A DNA stretch of 64,000 bases from Micrococcales bacterium 73-13 (GCA_001898855.1 MKVN01000032.1:1-64000), one strand, 5' to 3'. Numbered from the stretch's first letter, positions 32,503 through 41,044 are shown. A program made the numbers and translations. Notes: a model not told the origin generated them from the letters alone.

Positions 32503-33744
32503 TCAGAACCTCGCCAGTCCGAAGTCGTCCTTGGCGACGAAGCGGTACGCCATGTCCTTCAGCTGCGGATTGCGGTGTCCCGCGGCCTGGGCCATGTCGC
32601 GGAAGATCCGCTCGTAGCGCTCGCCCCGCTTCGACGCGGCGGAGCCGATCGACCGGTAGAGGTCCTCGACGACCTCCCACATGTCGAGCATCAGGTCGCG
32701 GCCGATGCAGCCGAGCATGTTGTCCGCCGGGTCGGTGAAGGCGTTGCCGCCCTCCCCGTTCGACGTCTGCGTGAGGCGCTCCCACTCCGCCCAGGCGGCG
32801 AGGATCGCGTATTCGCCCTTGACGATCTGCACCTTCGCCCCGCCGTACCAGCGCTGGAAGTCCGGGTCCTGCGGGCGCGGCACGAAGGGCGGCACCGTCG
32901 TGGTCCGCTTGCGCATCTGCACGGCGTACTCGTCGAGCGCGCCCCAGGCGGCGCCGACGCAGATCATGCCGAGCATCATGGCGAAGGAGGACATGTGCCG
33001 CGCGTTGTACATCGGGTTCCCGTACGCCTGCTCGCCGGGGCTCTGCGTCTCGGTGAAGTTGTAGAACGTCAGGTCCGCGTCCTCGACCATGTACCGGTCG
33101 GGCAGGAAGGCGTCGGTGAACCGGATGGAGTTCGATCCGGAGGAGTTGAGCCCGAGCGTCGTGCCCCAGTCGTCGAGGATCTCGTAGCTGCCCGCCGGCG
33201 CGACGTAGAGCCCGACCCGCGGGCTGCCGTCCGGGTTGCTCCCCTCGAGCAGCGCCTGGCCGAGGAAGTGGGTCGAGTAGGGGATGCCCGAGCAGTAGTT
33301 CACGACGCCGTTGACGATGTAGCCGCCGTCGGTCTTCACGGCCGTGACGGTCGGCGCGTACATCGAGGCGGCCTTGAACCTGCCGCCGTCGTACAGCTCC
33401 TCGTGCACCTCGACCGGGAACCAGTTCGCGAGCATGAGCGCGTGGTTCGCGGAGAGGCAGTAGTTCCAGGCCATGCCCATGTCGCCCTTGGCGAGCTCGA
33501 TGACGACCTTCGCGAACGTCGTCGGCTTCGCCTCGTAGCCGCCGTGCGCCCGGGGGATGAACATCAGGTAGAGGCCGGCCGCCTCGAGCCTGTCCTGGAT
33601 GTGCTGCGGGATGTGCGTCACCCGCTCGGCCTCGCCACCGGCCGCGATCAGATCGGGGACGAGGTCCCGCGCGCTCTGGATCAGCCGATCCTCGAGCGCC
33701 TGGTACTCCTCGGCGGTGTAGCCGGCGACCTGGGTGACGGTCAT
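32503..33744 (-). CDS. Acyl-CoA-dehydrogenase-fold flavin monooxygenase 3 (group D type)
   Basis: A 413-residue group D-like oxygenase. Landmarks are FIPRAHGGYEAKPTTFAKV (about residue 65), MAWNYCLSANHALML, GYIVNGVVNYCSGIPYSTH and NAFTDPADNMLGCIGRDLM near residue 345. It resembles 4-hydroxyphenylacetate 3-hydroxylase oxygenases more than fatty-acyl dehydrogenases. It lies between SDR4 upstream (110-base gap with a possible GntR-type half-box) and the hydrolase. A reduced-flavin partner is missing from the window. Confidence 0.75.
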   Translation of the reverse strand: MTVTQVAGYTAEEYQALEDRLIQSARDLVPDLIAAGGEAERVTHIPQHIQDRLEAAGLYLMFIPRAHGGYEAKPTTFAKVVIELAKGDMGMAWNYCLSANHALMLANWFPVEVHEELYDGGRFKAASMYAPTVTAVKTDGGYIVNGVVNYCSGIPYSTHFLGQALLEGSNPDGSPRVGLYVAPAGSYEILDDWGTTLGLNSSGSNSIRFTDAFLPDRYMVEDADLTFYNFTETQSPGEQAYGNPMYNARHMSSFAMMLGMICVGAAWGALDEYAVQMRKRTTTVPPFVPRPQDPDFQRWYGGAKVQIVKGEYAILAAWAEWERLTQTSNGEGGNAFTDPADNMLGCIGRDLMLDMWEVVEDLYRSIGSAASKRGERYERIFRDMAQAAGHRNPQLKDMAYRFVAKDDFGLARF

Positions 33745-33796
33745 CGTGTTCCTCTCGACGTCGAGCACGCATCCATCGCCACTGCGCGATGTCCGT

Positions 33797-33807
33797 TCAT
33801 CATACAA
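33797..33807 (-). promoter_or_regulatory. Degenerate GntR-type box before flavin monooxygenase 3
   Basis: On the minus strand TTGTATGATGA; it differs from TNGTNNNACNA at one conserved base (T for C). It lies 53 bases before the start at 33744. Weaker than the five other sites. Confidence 0.3.
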
Positions 33808-33854
33808 TCACGCGCCTGGGGGCGCGGCGGGGCTCCCAGCGTGCGGGAACGGGC

Positions 33855-34562
33855 TCAGGTGAGCGTCCAGCCCCGGTCGACGTAGAGGTTCTGGCCGGAC
33901 AGGCCCTTCGAGTTCAGCAGGAACATCGTCGTGTCGACGACGTCCTTCGTCGTCGCGAGCTTCCCGCCCGGCGTGCGGCTCTCGTACCCGGCGAGCACGC
34001 CATCGGGCTTGCCAGCCCAGAACGGGGTGTCGCCGATGATGCCCGGGTGGATCGCGTTGACGCGGATCGGCGCCAGCTCCAGGGCGAGCGTGTTGACCAT
34101 GCCCATGACGCCGCCGTTGATGATCGACACCGTGGTCGAGCCCGGGTAGGGGAGGTCCTTCGCCCGCCCGCCGAACAGGACGATGCCGGTGTCGACGGAC
34201 GGCTCGAGCCGGTCGAGCATGGTGTGGATCGTCTCCGTGTAGCCGACGAGCTTGAGCAGGGTCAGCCGCTTCGCCTTCGCGAGGTCGTAGTCGCGGATGT
34301 TGTTCTGGTCGCGCTCGATCGCCGCGAGCACGAGCCCGTGCACCTGGCCGATGGGCTTCAGCGCCTCGGCGATGTCGTCCGGCTCCGAGATGTCGAACGC
34401 GAGGCCCGAGGCGCCCGCGCCGATCTCCGCCGCGATGCCGTCGGTCCTCGCCTGGTCGCGACCGGTGATGATGACCCGGTCACCGCCCGCCACGATGGTC
34501 CTGGCGATCTCCAGTCCGATGCCGGAGGTGCCTCCGACGACGACGATGGTCCTGTCGCTCAT
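33855..34562 (-). CDS. Atypical short-chain dehydrogenase-like protein (SDR4)
   Basis: A 235-residue SDR-fold protein with an intact cofactor motif VVVGGTSGIGLEIA but no YxxxK catalytic pair: the expected position reads STTVSIINGGVMGMVN. RVNAIHPGIIGDTPFW and the C-terminal LSGQNLYVDRGWTLT are otherwise SDR-like. It may bind NAD(P) with a different chemistry or a non-redox role. It is upstream of flavin monooxygenase 3 and the hydrolase on the same strand, and divergent from the amidohydrolase. The shared intergenic region holds a 25-bp dyad. Confidence 0.75.
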   Translation of the reverse strand: MSDRTIVVVGGTSGIGLEIARTIVAGGDRVIITGRDQARTDGIAAEIGAGASGLAFDISEPDDIAEALKPIGQVHGLVLAAIERDQNNIRDYDLAKAKRLTLLKLVGYTETIHTMLDRLEPSVDTGIVLFGGRAKDLPYPGSTTVSIINGGVMGMVNTLALELAPIRVNAIHPGIIGDTPFWAGKPDGVLAGYESRTPGGKLATTKDVVDTTMFLLNSKGLSGQNLYVDRGWTLT

Positions 34563-34633
34563 GCGCGCAACTCCTCGAATCAGCAGCGCGGCGGCGATAT
34601 CCGGACACGACGGTGCGCCGGCGCCCGGCCCCG

Positions 34634-34658
34634 CGCTGGACTTGATCAAAGTCCAGCG
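34634..34658. promoter_or_regulatory. 25-bp perfect dyad between SDR4 and the amidohydrolase
   Basis: Arms CGCTGGACTT and AAGTCCAGCG (10 bp, perfect) enclose GATCA. Located in the 172-base divergent promoter region, it is the strongest operator-like dyad in the island. No regulator gene is adjacent. Confidence 0.5.
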
Positions 34659-34734
34659 ACATGCGAAAGTCAAGCCGCGCACCCGTGCGCTCCGCTGCGG
34701 ATGCGACTGCCAATCAAGGAGGATGAGCGTCATC

Positions 34735-36159
34735 ATGACTGCACCGAAGCCCGGTCAGCCCATCGTGTTCCGCAACGGGATCGTGCTCACGATGGACGAC
34801 CAGCACACCGTCCTGCCGAAGGGCGACGTCCTCGTCGTCGACGGCAAGATCGCCGAGGTCGGAGTCGGCCTCTCGGTCCCGGACGGCACCCACGAGATCG
34901 ACGCGTCCGGGGGCATCATCATGCCCGGCATGGTCGACACCCACCGGCACATGTGGCAGTCGGCCATGCGCGCCTACGGCGCCGACTGGACGCTCACGCA
35001 GTACTTCGTCTGGTACTACCTGCAGCACGGCATCAAGTTCCGCCCGCAGGACTACGCGGCGGGCAACCTCATCTCCGCGCTCGACGCGATCGAGTCGGGC
35101 GTCACGACGAGCGTGGACTGGTCGCACGGCCTGTCCTCGCCGGACCACGTCTCCGCGGCGCACGAGGCGCTGGTCTCCTCCCCCGGCCGCTTCGTGTTCG
35201 GCATCGGGAACATCCACCGCTCGCCGTGGGAGTGGATGGCCGACCCGGCGTACCTGGCGCTGATCGAGAAGGCCCGCGACGACTCGCGCCTGTTCGAGAC
35301 CCAGATCGCCTTCGACGTCCCGGACCAGGACGAGAACTTCCCGGAGCTGGCCGCCTACCGCGCCGCCGATGAGCTGGGCCTCAAGGTCACCACGCACGCG
35401 GGCGTGTGGGGCGCGACCAACGACTGGGGCATCACGAACGCCTACAACGCGGGCGTGATGAAGGAGGGCTTCACCTACGTGCACGCCGCCTCGCTCTCGG
35501 ACGAGTCGTACCAGAAGATCGCGGCGACCGGCGGCAACGTCTCGCTCGCGACCGAGTCCGAGGACACCTGCGGCCAGGGCTACCCGCCGCTGCACAAGCT
35601 GCGCCAGTACGGCATCCCGGCGTCGCTGTCCGTCGACACCTCGGTGTGGGAGTCGGCCGACCTGTTCGCGCAGATGCGCGCGACGGTGAACGCCGACCGG
35701 GCGCTCGAGCACCTGCTCGCGCACCAGGAGGACCCGGCCCGGACCGTCACGCACGTGCGCACCCGCGTCGAGGACGTCGTCGACCTGGCGACCCGCGGCG
35801 GCGCGAAGGCGCTCGGCAAGGACCACCTGATCGGCTCGCTGGAGAAGGGCAAGCTCGGCGACGTCGTGCTGCTGAAGAACGACGACTCCCCGACCTGGGC
35901 CCCGCTCATCAACCCGTACGGCCAGGTCGTGTACCAGGCCGGCCGCGGCGACGTGCACACCGTGCTCGTCGGCGGCGAGGTCGTCAAGTCCGAGGGCAAG
36001 GTCGTCGCCGGCGACCTCAAGGGCGTCAAGGCCCAGCTCGAGGACACCGTCGCCTACCTCGAGCGCGAGGTCGGGGACGACTGGATCGCCGGGCAGCACC
36101 CGGAGATCCCGGAGACCGAGGTGCTCTCCAACCCCTACCAGTACAAGAAGGAAAGCTGA
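34735..36159 (+). CDS. ATZ/TRZ-family amidohydrolase
   Basis: A 474-residue metal-dependent hydrolase or deaminase of the chlorohydrolase/guanine-deaminase branch. The metal site shows VDTHRHMW (His70, His72), THAGVWG, HAASLSD and the Asp in LSVDTSVWES. Members remove amino, chloro or related groups from ring compounds. The start is placed at ATG 34735, twelve bases after AAGGAGG; ATG 34723 directly abuts that site and is less likely. It is divergent from SDR4. The MFS transporter follows after a strong hairpin, so the substrate may be imported by it. The substrate is not evident. Confidence 0.82.
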   Translation: MTAPKPGQPIVFRNGIVLTMDDQHTVLPKGDVLVVDGKIAEVGVGLSVPDGTHEIDASGGIIMPGMVDTHRHMWQSAMRAYGADWTLTQYFVWYYLQHGIKFRPQDYAAGNLISALDAIESGVTTSVDWSHGLSSPDHVSAAHEALVSSPGRFVFGIGNIHRSPWEWMADPAYLALIEKARDDSRLFETQIAFDVPDQDENFPELAAYRAADELGLKVTTHAGVWGATNDWGITNAYNAGVMKEGFTYVHAASLSDESYQKIAATGGNVSLATESEDTCGQGYPPLHKLRQYGIPASLSVDTSVWESADLFAQMRATVNADRALEHLLAHQEDPARTVTHVRTRVEDVVDLATRGGAKALGKDHLIGSLEKGKLGDVVLLKNDDSPTWAPLINPYGQVVYQAGRGDVHTVLVGGEVVKSEGKVVAGDLKGVKAQLEDTVAYLEREVGDDWIAGQHPEIPETEVLSNPYQYKKES

Positions 36160-36178
36160 GCGCTCCTTCCACGCCGCC

Positions 36179-36212
36179 GACGCCGCCGGGACCGCATGGT
36201 CCCGGCGGCGTC
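36179..36212 (+). terminator. 15-bp perfect GC hairpin after the amidohydrolase gene
   Basis: Arms 36179-36193 and 36198-36212 pair perfectly around the loop GCAT, beginning 20 bases after the amidohydrolase stop. There is no T-run, common for actinobacterial terminators. It may terminate or attenuate transcription into the MFS gene, whose GTG start is four bases beyond. Confidence 0.55.
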
Positions 36213-36215
36213 GCC

Positions 36216-37373
36216 GTGGTGGGCGGGCGGGCGGCGATGTTCGCGCTGCTCGCCGCGTCGTTCCTGTCGATGTTCGACCGGCAGACGCTGCCGCCGATGC
36301 TCGGTGCGATCGCGGGGGACCTCGGCACCACGGTCGGCGGCGTCGGGGCCGCCCTGAGCGTCTACTCGATCTGCTACGCCGCCTCCCAGCTGCCCTGGAG
36401 CTGGCTGTCGAACCGGATCGGCGTCGTCCGCGTGCTGCGCGTCGCGCTCGTCGCGGCGACCGCGTTCACGGTGCTCACGGCGTTCGCCGTCGATCCCGTG
36501 ACGCTCTGGGTCGCGCGGGCGCTGTCCGGCGCCGCGATCGGCGCGATCGTGCCGGCGGGGCTGGTCTACGTCGCCGAGCGGTTCCCGCTCGACCGGCGGG
36601 CGCACGCGCTGGTGAACCTCGCCACGGCGACCTCGCTCGGCATGTCGGTCGCGGTCGTGATCGCGAGCGTGCTCGGCCCGCTCGGGGCCTGGCGCTGGGT
36701 GGTGCTCGGGACGGCGGTCGCCGAGGCCGTGGTCGCAGTGCTGCTGCTGCGCGTGCAGGCGGGGCCCCGTCCGCCCGCGCCCGCGCCGATGGTCCGCAGC
36801 CTGCGGCGGGTGCTCGGCGATCCGTGGATGGTGCTCATCCTCGCCCTGGTCCTCGTCGAGGGTGCGGCGCTGCTCGGCATCATGGGCTTCCTCCCGGCGG
36901 CCCTCGCGCACGAGGGCGCCGACCCGGTCCTCGCCGGCGTCGTCACCGGCGTGTACGGCCTCGCGCTCATCGCGTCCGCGCAGCTCTCGAAGCCGCTGAT
37001 CGGCCGGGTGCCGCCCGGCGTGCTCATGCTGCTCGGCGGGGCGGCGCTCTGCCTCGGCTTCCTGCTGCTCGTGCTCTGGCTGGACGTCGCCACGGTGCTC
37101 GTCGCGTCCGGGCTGCTCGGCTTCGCCTACGCCTTCGCGCACACGCAGATCCAGAACTGGATGACCGACGTCGCGGCGCGCGACCGGGCCGTCGGCACGG
37201 CGGTGTTCGCGACGGTGTTCTTCGCGGGCGCGGCGCTCGGTGCGGCGCTCGGGGCCTGGTCGGCCGCCACCGGCGCGTACCGCTGGCTGTTCCTCGCCGC
37301 GGCGATCGGCGGCGCGGCGTTCGCGATCGGCGCCTGGATCGGCCGCACCCGCTACCGGGTGCGCGCGGGCTGA
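36216..37373 (+). CDS. Major facilitator superfamily transporter
   Basis: A 385-residue membrane protein with about twelve hydrophobic segments. MFS features are SMFDRQTLPPMLGAIAGDLG in the first loop and WVARALSGAAIGAIVPAGL in helix 4. The start is uncertain: GTG 36216 or 36219 after the hairpin, ATG 36237, or a CTG at 36156 overlapping the amidohydrolase stop as CTGA and adding a Pro-rich 20-residue leader. It probably imports the amidohydrolase substrate or exports a product. Confidence 0.82.
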   Translation: MVGGRAAMFALLAASFLSMFDRQTLPPMLGAIAGDLGTTVGGVGAALSVYSICYAASQLPWSWLSNRIGVVRVLRVALVAATAFTVLTAFAVDPVTLWVARALSGAAIGAIVPAGLVYVAERFPLDRRAHALVNLATATSLGMSVAVVIASVLGPLGAWRWVVLGTAVAEAVVAVLLLRVQAGPRPPAPAPMVRSLRRVLGDPWMVLILALVLVEGAALLGIMGFLPAALAHEGADPVLAGVVTGVYGLALIASAQLSKPLIGRVPPGVLMLLGGAALCLGFLLLVLWLDVATVLVASGLLGFAYAFAHTQIQNWMTDVAARDRAVGTAVFATVFFAGAALGAALGAWSAATGAYRWLFLAAAIGGAAFAIGAWIGRTRYRVRAG

Positions 37374-37385
37374 TCGCGGCGTCCG

Positions 37386-37460
37386 GTCCGATCGGATTGC
37401 ATCCAATCAGCGCATCGGCTTGCGTCCGATCCGCAAAACAGGCGATAATCGTATCCAATC
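37386..37460. repeat. Four copies of (A/G)TCC(A/G)ATC upstream of the aldehyde dehydrogenase
   Basis: GTCCGATC at 37386 and 37424 and ATCCAATC at 37401 and 37453 alternate within 75 bases. The copy at 37401 is part of a dyad GATTG-CATC-CAATC (37395-37408). The two ATCCAATC copies are 52 bases apart, close to five helical turns. Candidate regulator sites. Confidence 0.4.
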
Positions 37461-37496
37461 GGCATCGCGGCCGAAGCTCTTCCGAAAGGCGCACAG

Positions 37497-38873
37497 ATGG
37501 CCATTGCGACGGTGAACCCGGCGACGGGGGCGGTTGAGGCGACGTTTGAGGCGGACACCGATGCGGTGGTGGAGCGCAAGATCGCGCAGTCGTATGCGGC
37601 GTATCAGGCGATGCGGGGCACGGACTATGCGACCCGGGCCGGGTGGATGGTGAAGGCCGCGCAGTTGCTGGAGGCCGAGGTCGAGGACGTCGCGCGGATC
37701 CTGACGCTGGAGATGGGCAAGACGATCGGGCAGGCTCGGGCCGAGGTGCGCAAGTCGGCGACCGCGATGCGGTTCTACGCCGAGCAGGCCGAGGCGTTCC
37801 TGGCCGGGTGGGAGCTGGAGGACCCGTCGGCGGTGCACGCGTCCAAGGCGTATGTGCGCTACCAGCCGCTCGGGGTGGTGCTCGCGGTGATGCCGTGGAA
37901 CTATCCGCTGTGGCAGGTCATCCGCTTCGCCGCGCCGGCGCTGATGGCCGGCAACGCCGGCCTGCTCAAGCACGCCTCGAACGTGCCGCAGGCCGCGCTC
38001 TACCTGGACACGCTGTTCGAGCGCGGCGGCTTCCCGACCGGCTCGTTCCACGCGCTGCTGATCCCCGCCTCGCGCGTGGAGGGCGTGCTGCGCGATCGCC
38101 GCGTGGTCGCGGCGACCCTGACCGGGTCCGAGCCGGCCGGCCGCTCGGTCGCCGCGATCGCCGGGTCCGAGGTCAAGCCCGTCGTGCTCGAGCTCGGCGG
38201 CTCCGACCCGTTCATCGTGATGCCCACCGCCGACCTGGACGCGGCCTCCAGCATCGCCGTGACCGCACGCACCTCGAACAACGGCCAGGCCTGCATCAAC
38301 GCGAAACGGTTCATCGTCCACACCGACGCCTACGACGAGTTCGCCCGCCTGTTCGCCCAGAAGATGACCGCGCTGCACGTCGGCGACCCGTTCGAGGAGA
38401 CCACCCAGGTCGGCCCGGTCGCCACCGAGTCCGGCCTGAGCGACCTCGAAGCCTTCGTCGAGGACGCCCTCGCCAAAGGCGCGACCCTCCTCACCGGCGG
38501 CACCCGCATCGACCGCACCGGCTGGTTCTTCCCACCCACCGTCCTCGCCGACATCACCCCCGAGATGCGGCTCTACGCCGAAGAGGCCTTCGGCCCCCTC
38601 GCCACCCTCTACCGGGTCGACTCCCGCGACGAAGCACTGCGCATCGCCAACGACACCACCTTCGGCCTGTCCTCCGCCGTCTGGACCAACGACCCCGACG
38701 ACGAAGCCTTCTTCACCACCGGCCTGGACGTCGGCGCCGTCTTCATCAACGGCATGTCCATCTCCTACCCCGAACTGCCCTTCGGCGGCATCAAAGACTC
38801 CGGCATCGGCCGCGAACTCTCCGCCGAAGGCATCCGCGCCTTCACCAACCTCAAAACCATCTGGAAAAACTGA
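37497..38873 (+). CDS. NAD(P)-dependent aldehyde dehydrogenase (succinate-semialdehyde type)
   Basis: A 458-residue ALDH of the GabD-like branch. It has PWNYPLWQ, the general base Glu232 in VVLELGGSD and the nucleophile Cys266 in NNGQACINAKRF. The C-terminal ELPFGGIKDSGIGRELS is also family-typical. It oxidises succinate semialdehyde or another small or aromatic aldehyde to the acid, a natural last step after the alcohol dehydrogenases. ATG 37497 follows AAAGG. Codon use shifts within the gene: the first 400 bases favour G-ending codons (GCG, ACG, GTG), the last 550 favour C-ending codons with AAA, GAA and CCA. Confidence 0.88.
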   Translation: MAIATVNPATGAVEATFEADTDAVVERKIAQSYAAYQAMRGTDYATRAGWMVKAAQLLEAEVEDVARILTLEMGKTIGQARAEVRKSATAMRFYAEQAEAFLAGWELEDPSAVHASKAYVRYQPLGVVLAVMPWNYPLWQVIRFAAPALMAGNAGLLKHASNVPQAALYLDTLFERGGFPTGSFHALLIPASRVEGVLRDRRVVAATLTGSEPAGRSVAAIAGSEVKPVVLELGGSDPFIVMPTADLDAASSIAVTARTSNNGQACINAKRFIVHTDAYDEFARLFAQKMTALHVGDPFEETTQVGPVATESGLSDLEAFVEDALAKGATLLTGGTRIDRTGWFFPPTVLADITPEMRLYAEEAFGPLATLYRVDSRDEALRIANDTTFGLSSAVWTNDPDDEAFFTTGLDVGAVFINGMSISYPELPFGGIKDSGIGRELSAEGIRAFTNLKTIWKN

Positions 38874-38890
38874 ACCCCGGAGCCGTGCCC

Positions 38891-39373
38891 ATGAGACGTC
38901 AGATCACCACCTGGGCGCTCGTCGCCGCGACCGCGCTGGGCCTCGCCGGCTGCGCCGGCGCACCGAGCACGGTCGGCCAGCCGGTCGGCTCCGCGCCGGC
39001 CGCGTCCGCCCCCGCACCGGCGCAGGCGCAGTCCGTCGCCGAGGCCTGCGTCGCGCCGAGCGCCGCGCTCTCCGCGGCCGGCCAGGAGCTCGCCGACGCC
39101 GGCGCCGCGATCAGCCAGAGCGGCGTCGATCCGCAGAGCATCATGAGCGCCTTCGACTCGGCGGTCGAGGCGCTCAAGTCGGCTGCGGCGACGGTGACGA
39201 ACCAGCAGGTCAAGGACGCCTTCGCCGCGATCGCCGGCGACTACGACACCCTGCGCGGCCTGCTCGGCCGGGTGATCGTGGATCGGGACCTCTCCGCCCT
39301 CGGGGAGTTCGGCACCGCCGCGAGCTCGATCCAGGCATCGGCCCAGGAGCTCGTGGCGCTCTGCGCCGGCTGA
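38891..39373 (+). CDS. Small lipoprotein of unknown function
   Basis: A 160-residue predicted lipoprotein: MRRQITTWALVAATALGLAGC, with lipidation Cys at 21, then an Ala/Pro/Ser-rich tether to about residue 50 and an Ala-rich, probably helical domain. Two Cys (about residue 53 and near the C-terminus) could form a disulfide. ATG 38891 follows CGGAG and lies 17 bases after the ALDH stop. I do not recognise a family; similar proteins are scattered in actinobacteria. Confidence 0.7.
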   Translation: MRRQITTWALVAATALGLAGCAGAPSTVGQPVGSAPAASAPAPAQAQSVAEACVAPSAALSAAGQELADAGAAISQSGVDPQSIMSAFDSAVEALKSAAATVTNQQVKDAFAAIAGDYDTLRGLLGRVIVDRDLSALGEFGTAASSIQASAQELVALCAG

Positions 39374-39388
39374 TCCCGCGCGCCCTGA

Positions 39389-40498
39389 TCAGCCGGCCGA
39401 CCGGATCGGGCGGCGCTCGGCGGCCCAGGGGTCGACGAGGGTCTTGATCGCCGGCGCGCGACCCTCGGACATCGGACGGAGCGCGCCGTCGACGACGTCG
39501 GAGATCGGCAGCACCTCGGGCGCGATCCGCGTCCAGCCCCCCGGACGGCTGGCGATCAGCTCGACGGCGCGGGGGAAGTCGATCTCCCGCACCAGCGCGT
39601 TCGTGCCGATGATCGACTGCTCCCGGATGGTGGCGCGTCCGAGGTCGATCTCGACCGGCCGGCGCTGGATGCCGACCGCGACGATCCTGGCACCGGTCGG
39701 GGCGACCTCCAGCGCGGTCGCGAGGCCGCCCGCGGTGCCGCTGACCTCGAAGACGACGCGGAGGTCGCGCTCGCCGACCGCGGCCAGCAGCGTCGCGGCA
39801 TCGCCCGGACCGGCGGCGACGCGCACCAGCTCGTCGGCGCCCATCTCCCCGGCGATGCCGAGGCGCTCCTCGGAGACGTCGGCCGCGAGCACGATCGCGC
39901 CGGCCGCCTTCAGCGCGAGCACCAGGAACGCGCCGATCGCGCCCGTCCCGAGCACCAGCACGAGCTGGCCGTCGACGTCGCCGGCGCGGCGCACGTTGTG
40001 CACGGCGATCGCCATCGGCTGCGCGAGCGCGGCCTCGTCCAGCGAGATGCCGAGCCCCTCGATCGGCACGCAGCTCGCCGCCGGCGTCGCGACGAACCCG
40101 GCGAGCGCGCCCGGCCGATGCAGCCCGATGCCGGCGTACCGGCGGCAGAGGTTGCTCTCGCCGCGGTCGCAGGCGCCGCAGGCCCCGCACGGGGCCGCCC
40201 CGCAGGAGGCCACCGGCCGCCCGATCCAGGACGGATCGACGCCCTCGCCGACCGCGACGACGGTCCCGGAGAACTCGTGCCCGATCGCCATCGGCCCGAC
40301 GTGCCCGGTGGCGGGGTGCGGCCGCTCGAGCGGGATCTGCACGGGGCCGTGGTCCCACTCCCCGGCGTCCGTGCCGCACACGCCGACCGCGGCGACCCGC
40401 AGCAGCACGTCGCCCGGTCCGGGCTCGGGCACCGGGACTGGCTCCACCCGGATGTCGCCGCGGCCGTGGTAGACGGCCGCCGTCATGAGGTCGCTCAT
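39389..40498 (-). CDS. Zn-dependent dehydrogenase 3 (butanediol/sorbitol dehydrogenase type)
   Basis: A 369-residue medium-chain dehydrogenase with canonical catalytic-zinc motifs: VCGTDAGEW, AIGHEFSGTVVAVGEG and the structural zinc loop CGACGACDRGESNLC. The NAD motif is LVLVLGTGAIG near residue 180. It is the 2,3-butanediol/L-threonine/polyol branch rather than the GHA/GHT branch of dehydrogenases 1 and 2. It is convergent with the lipoprotein gene and divergent from RidA1. The substrate is probably a vicinal diol or hydroxy ketone. Confidence 0.85.
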   Translation of the reverse strand: MSDLMTAAVYHGRGDIRVEPVPVPEPGPGDVLLRVAAVGVCGTDAGEWDHGPVQIPLERPHPATGHVGPMAIGHEFSGTVVAVGEGVDPSWIGRPVASCGAAPCGACGACDRGESNLCRRYAGIGLHRPGALAGFVATPAASCVPIEGLGISLDEAALAQPMAIAVHNVRRAGDVDGQLVLVLGTGAIGAFLVLALKAAGAIVLAADVSEERLGIAGEMGADELVRVAAGPGDAATLLAAVGERDLRVVFEVSGTAGGLATALEVAPTGARIVAVGIQRRPVEIDLGRATIREQSIIGTNALVREIDFPRAVELIASRPGGWTRIAPEVLPISDVVDGALRPMSEGRAPAIKTLVDPWAAERRPIRSAG

Positions 40499-40578
40499 GG
40501 GTCCAGTCTCCCCCGGGACGGCCGGGGCGGTCCCGAGCCGGCCTGCGGACCCCCTCGACCGCCGGTCGGGAAGGCCGC

Positions 40579-40584
40579 TACGGT
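40579..40584 (+). promoter_or_regulatory. Leaderless -10 of RidA1
   Basis: TACGGT, six bases before ATG 40591; no ribosome site is present. Confidence 0.5.
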
Positions 40585-40590
40585 CGGGGC

Positions 40591-40977
40591 ATGAGCGAAC
40601 GAATCAGCCGCATCCTCCACCCGGCCGTCCCGGGGATCGCCGACACCGTGCGGGTCGAGGGCGGCACGACGATCTACGTCTCCGGCGCGGTGGGCGTCCG
40701 ACCCGACGGCTCGCCCGCGGCGGACTTCGCCGAGGAGTGCGAGCTCGCGATCGCCTCGGTCGAGCGCTCGCTCGCCGGCCAGGGCGCGACCCTCGGCGAC
40801 ATCGTCCGGCTGAGCGTCTACGTCGTCGGGCTCGACGACGAGAAGATGGACGTCTGGCATCGCGTCCGCGACACCCGCTTCGATCACGCCGACTCCCCCG
40901 CGGGCACGCTGCTCGGGATCGGCCGCCTCTACTCGGCGGCCGTCTCCATCGAGATCGAGGCGACCGCCGTGCTCTGA
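40591..40977 (+). CDS. RidA-family protein 1
   Basis: A 128-residue YjgF/RidA trimeric-barrel protein: YVSGAVGVRPDGS, ECELAIASVERSLAGQGATL and YVVGLDDEKMDVWHRVRD fit the family. RidA itself hydrolyses reactive enamine/imine intermediates; the imine-binding Arg expected near residue 105 is not obvious here, so it may be a divergent subgroup without deaminase activity. A TACGGT -10 six bases upstream and no Shine-Dalgarno suggest leaderless mRNA. It stands alone, divergent from dehydrogenase 3. Confidence 0.82.
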   Translation: MSERISRILHPAVPGIADTVRVEGGTTIYVSGAVGVRPDGSPAADFAEECELAIASVERSLAGQGATLGDIVRLSVYVVGLDDEKMDVWHRVRDTRFDHADSPAGTLLGIGRLYSAAVSIEIEATAVL

Positions 40978-41044
40978 TCCCCTCCGCCGTTCCGGTGCGG
41001 GGCGGAGCCGGCTTGCGACCGGCGCCCGCTCCCGAGGAAGGGCA

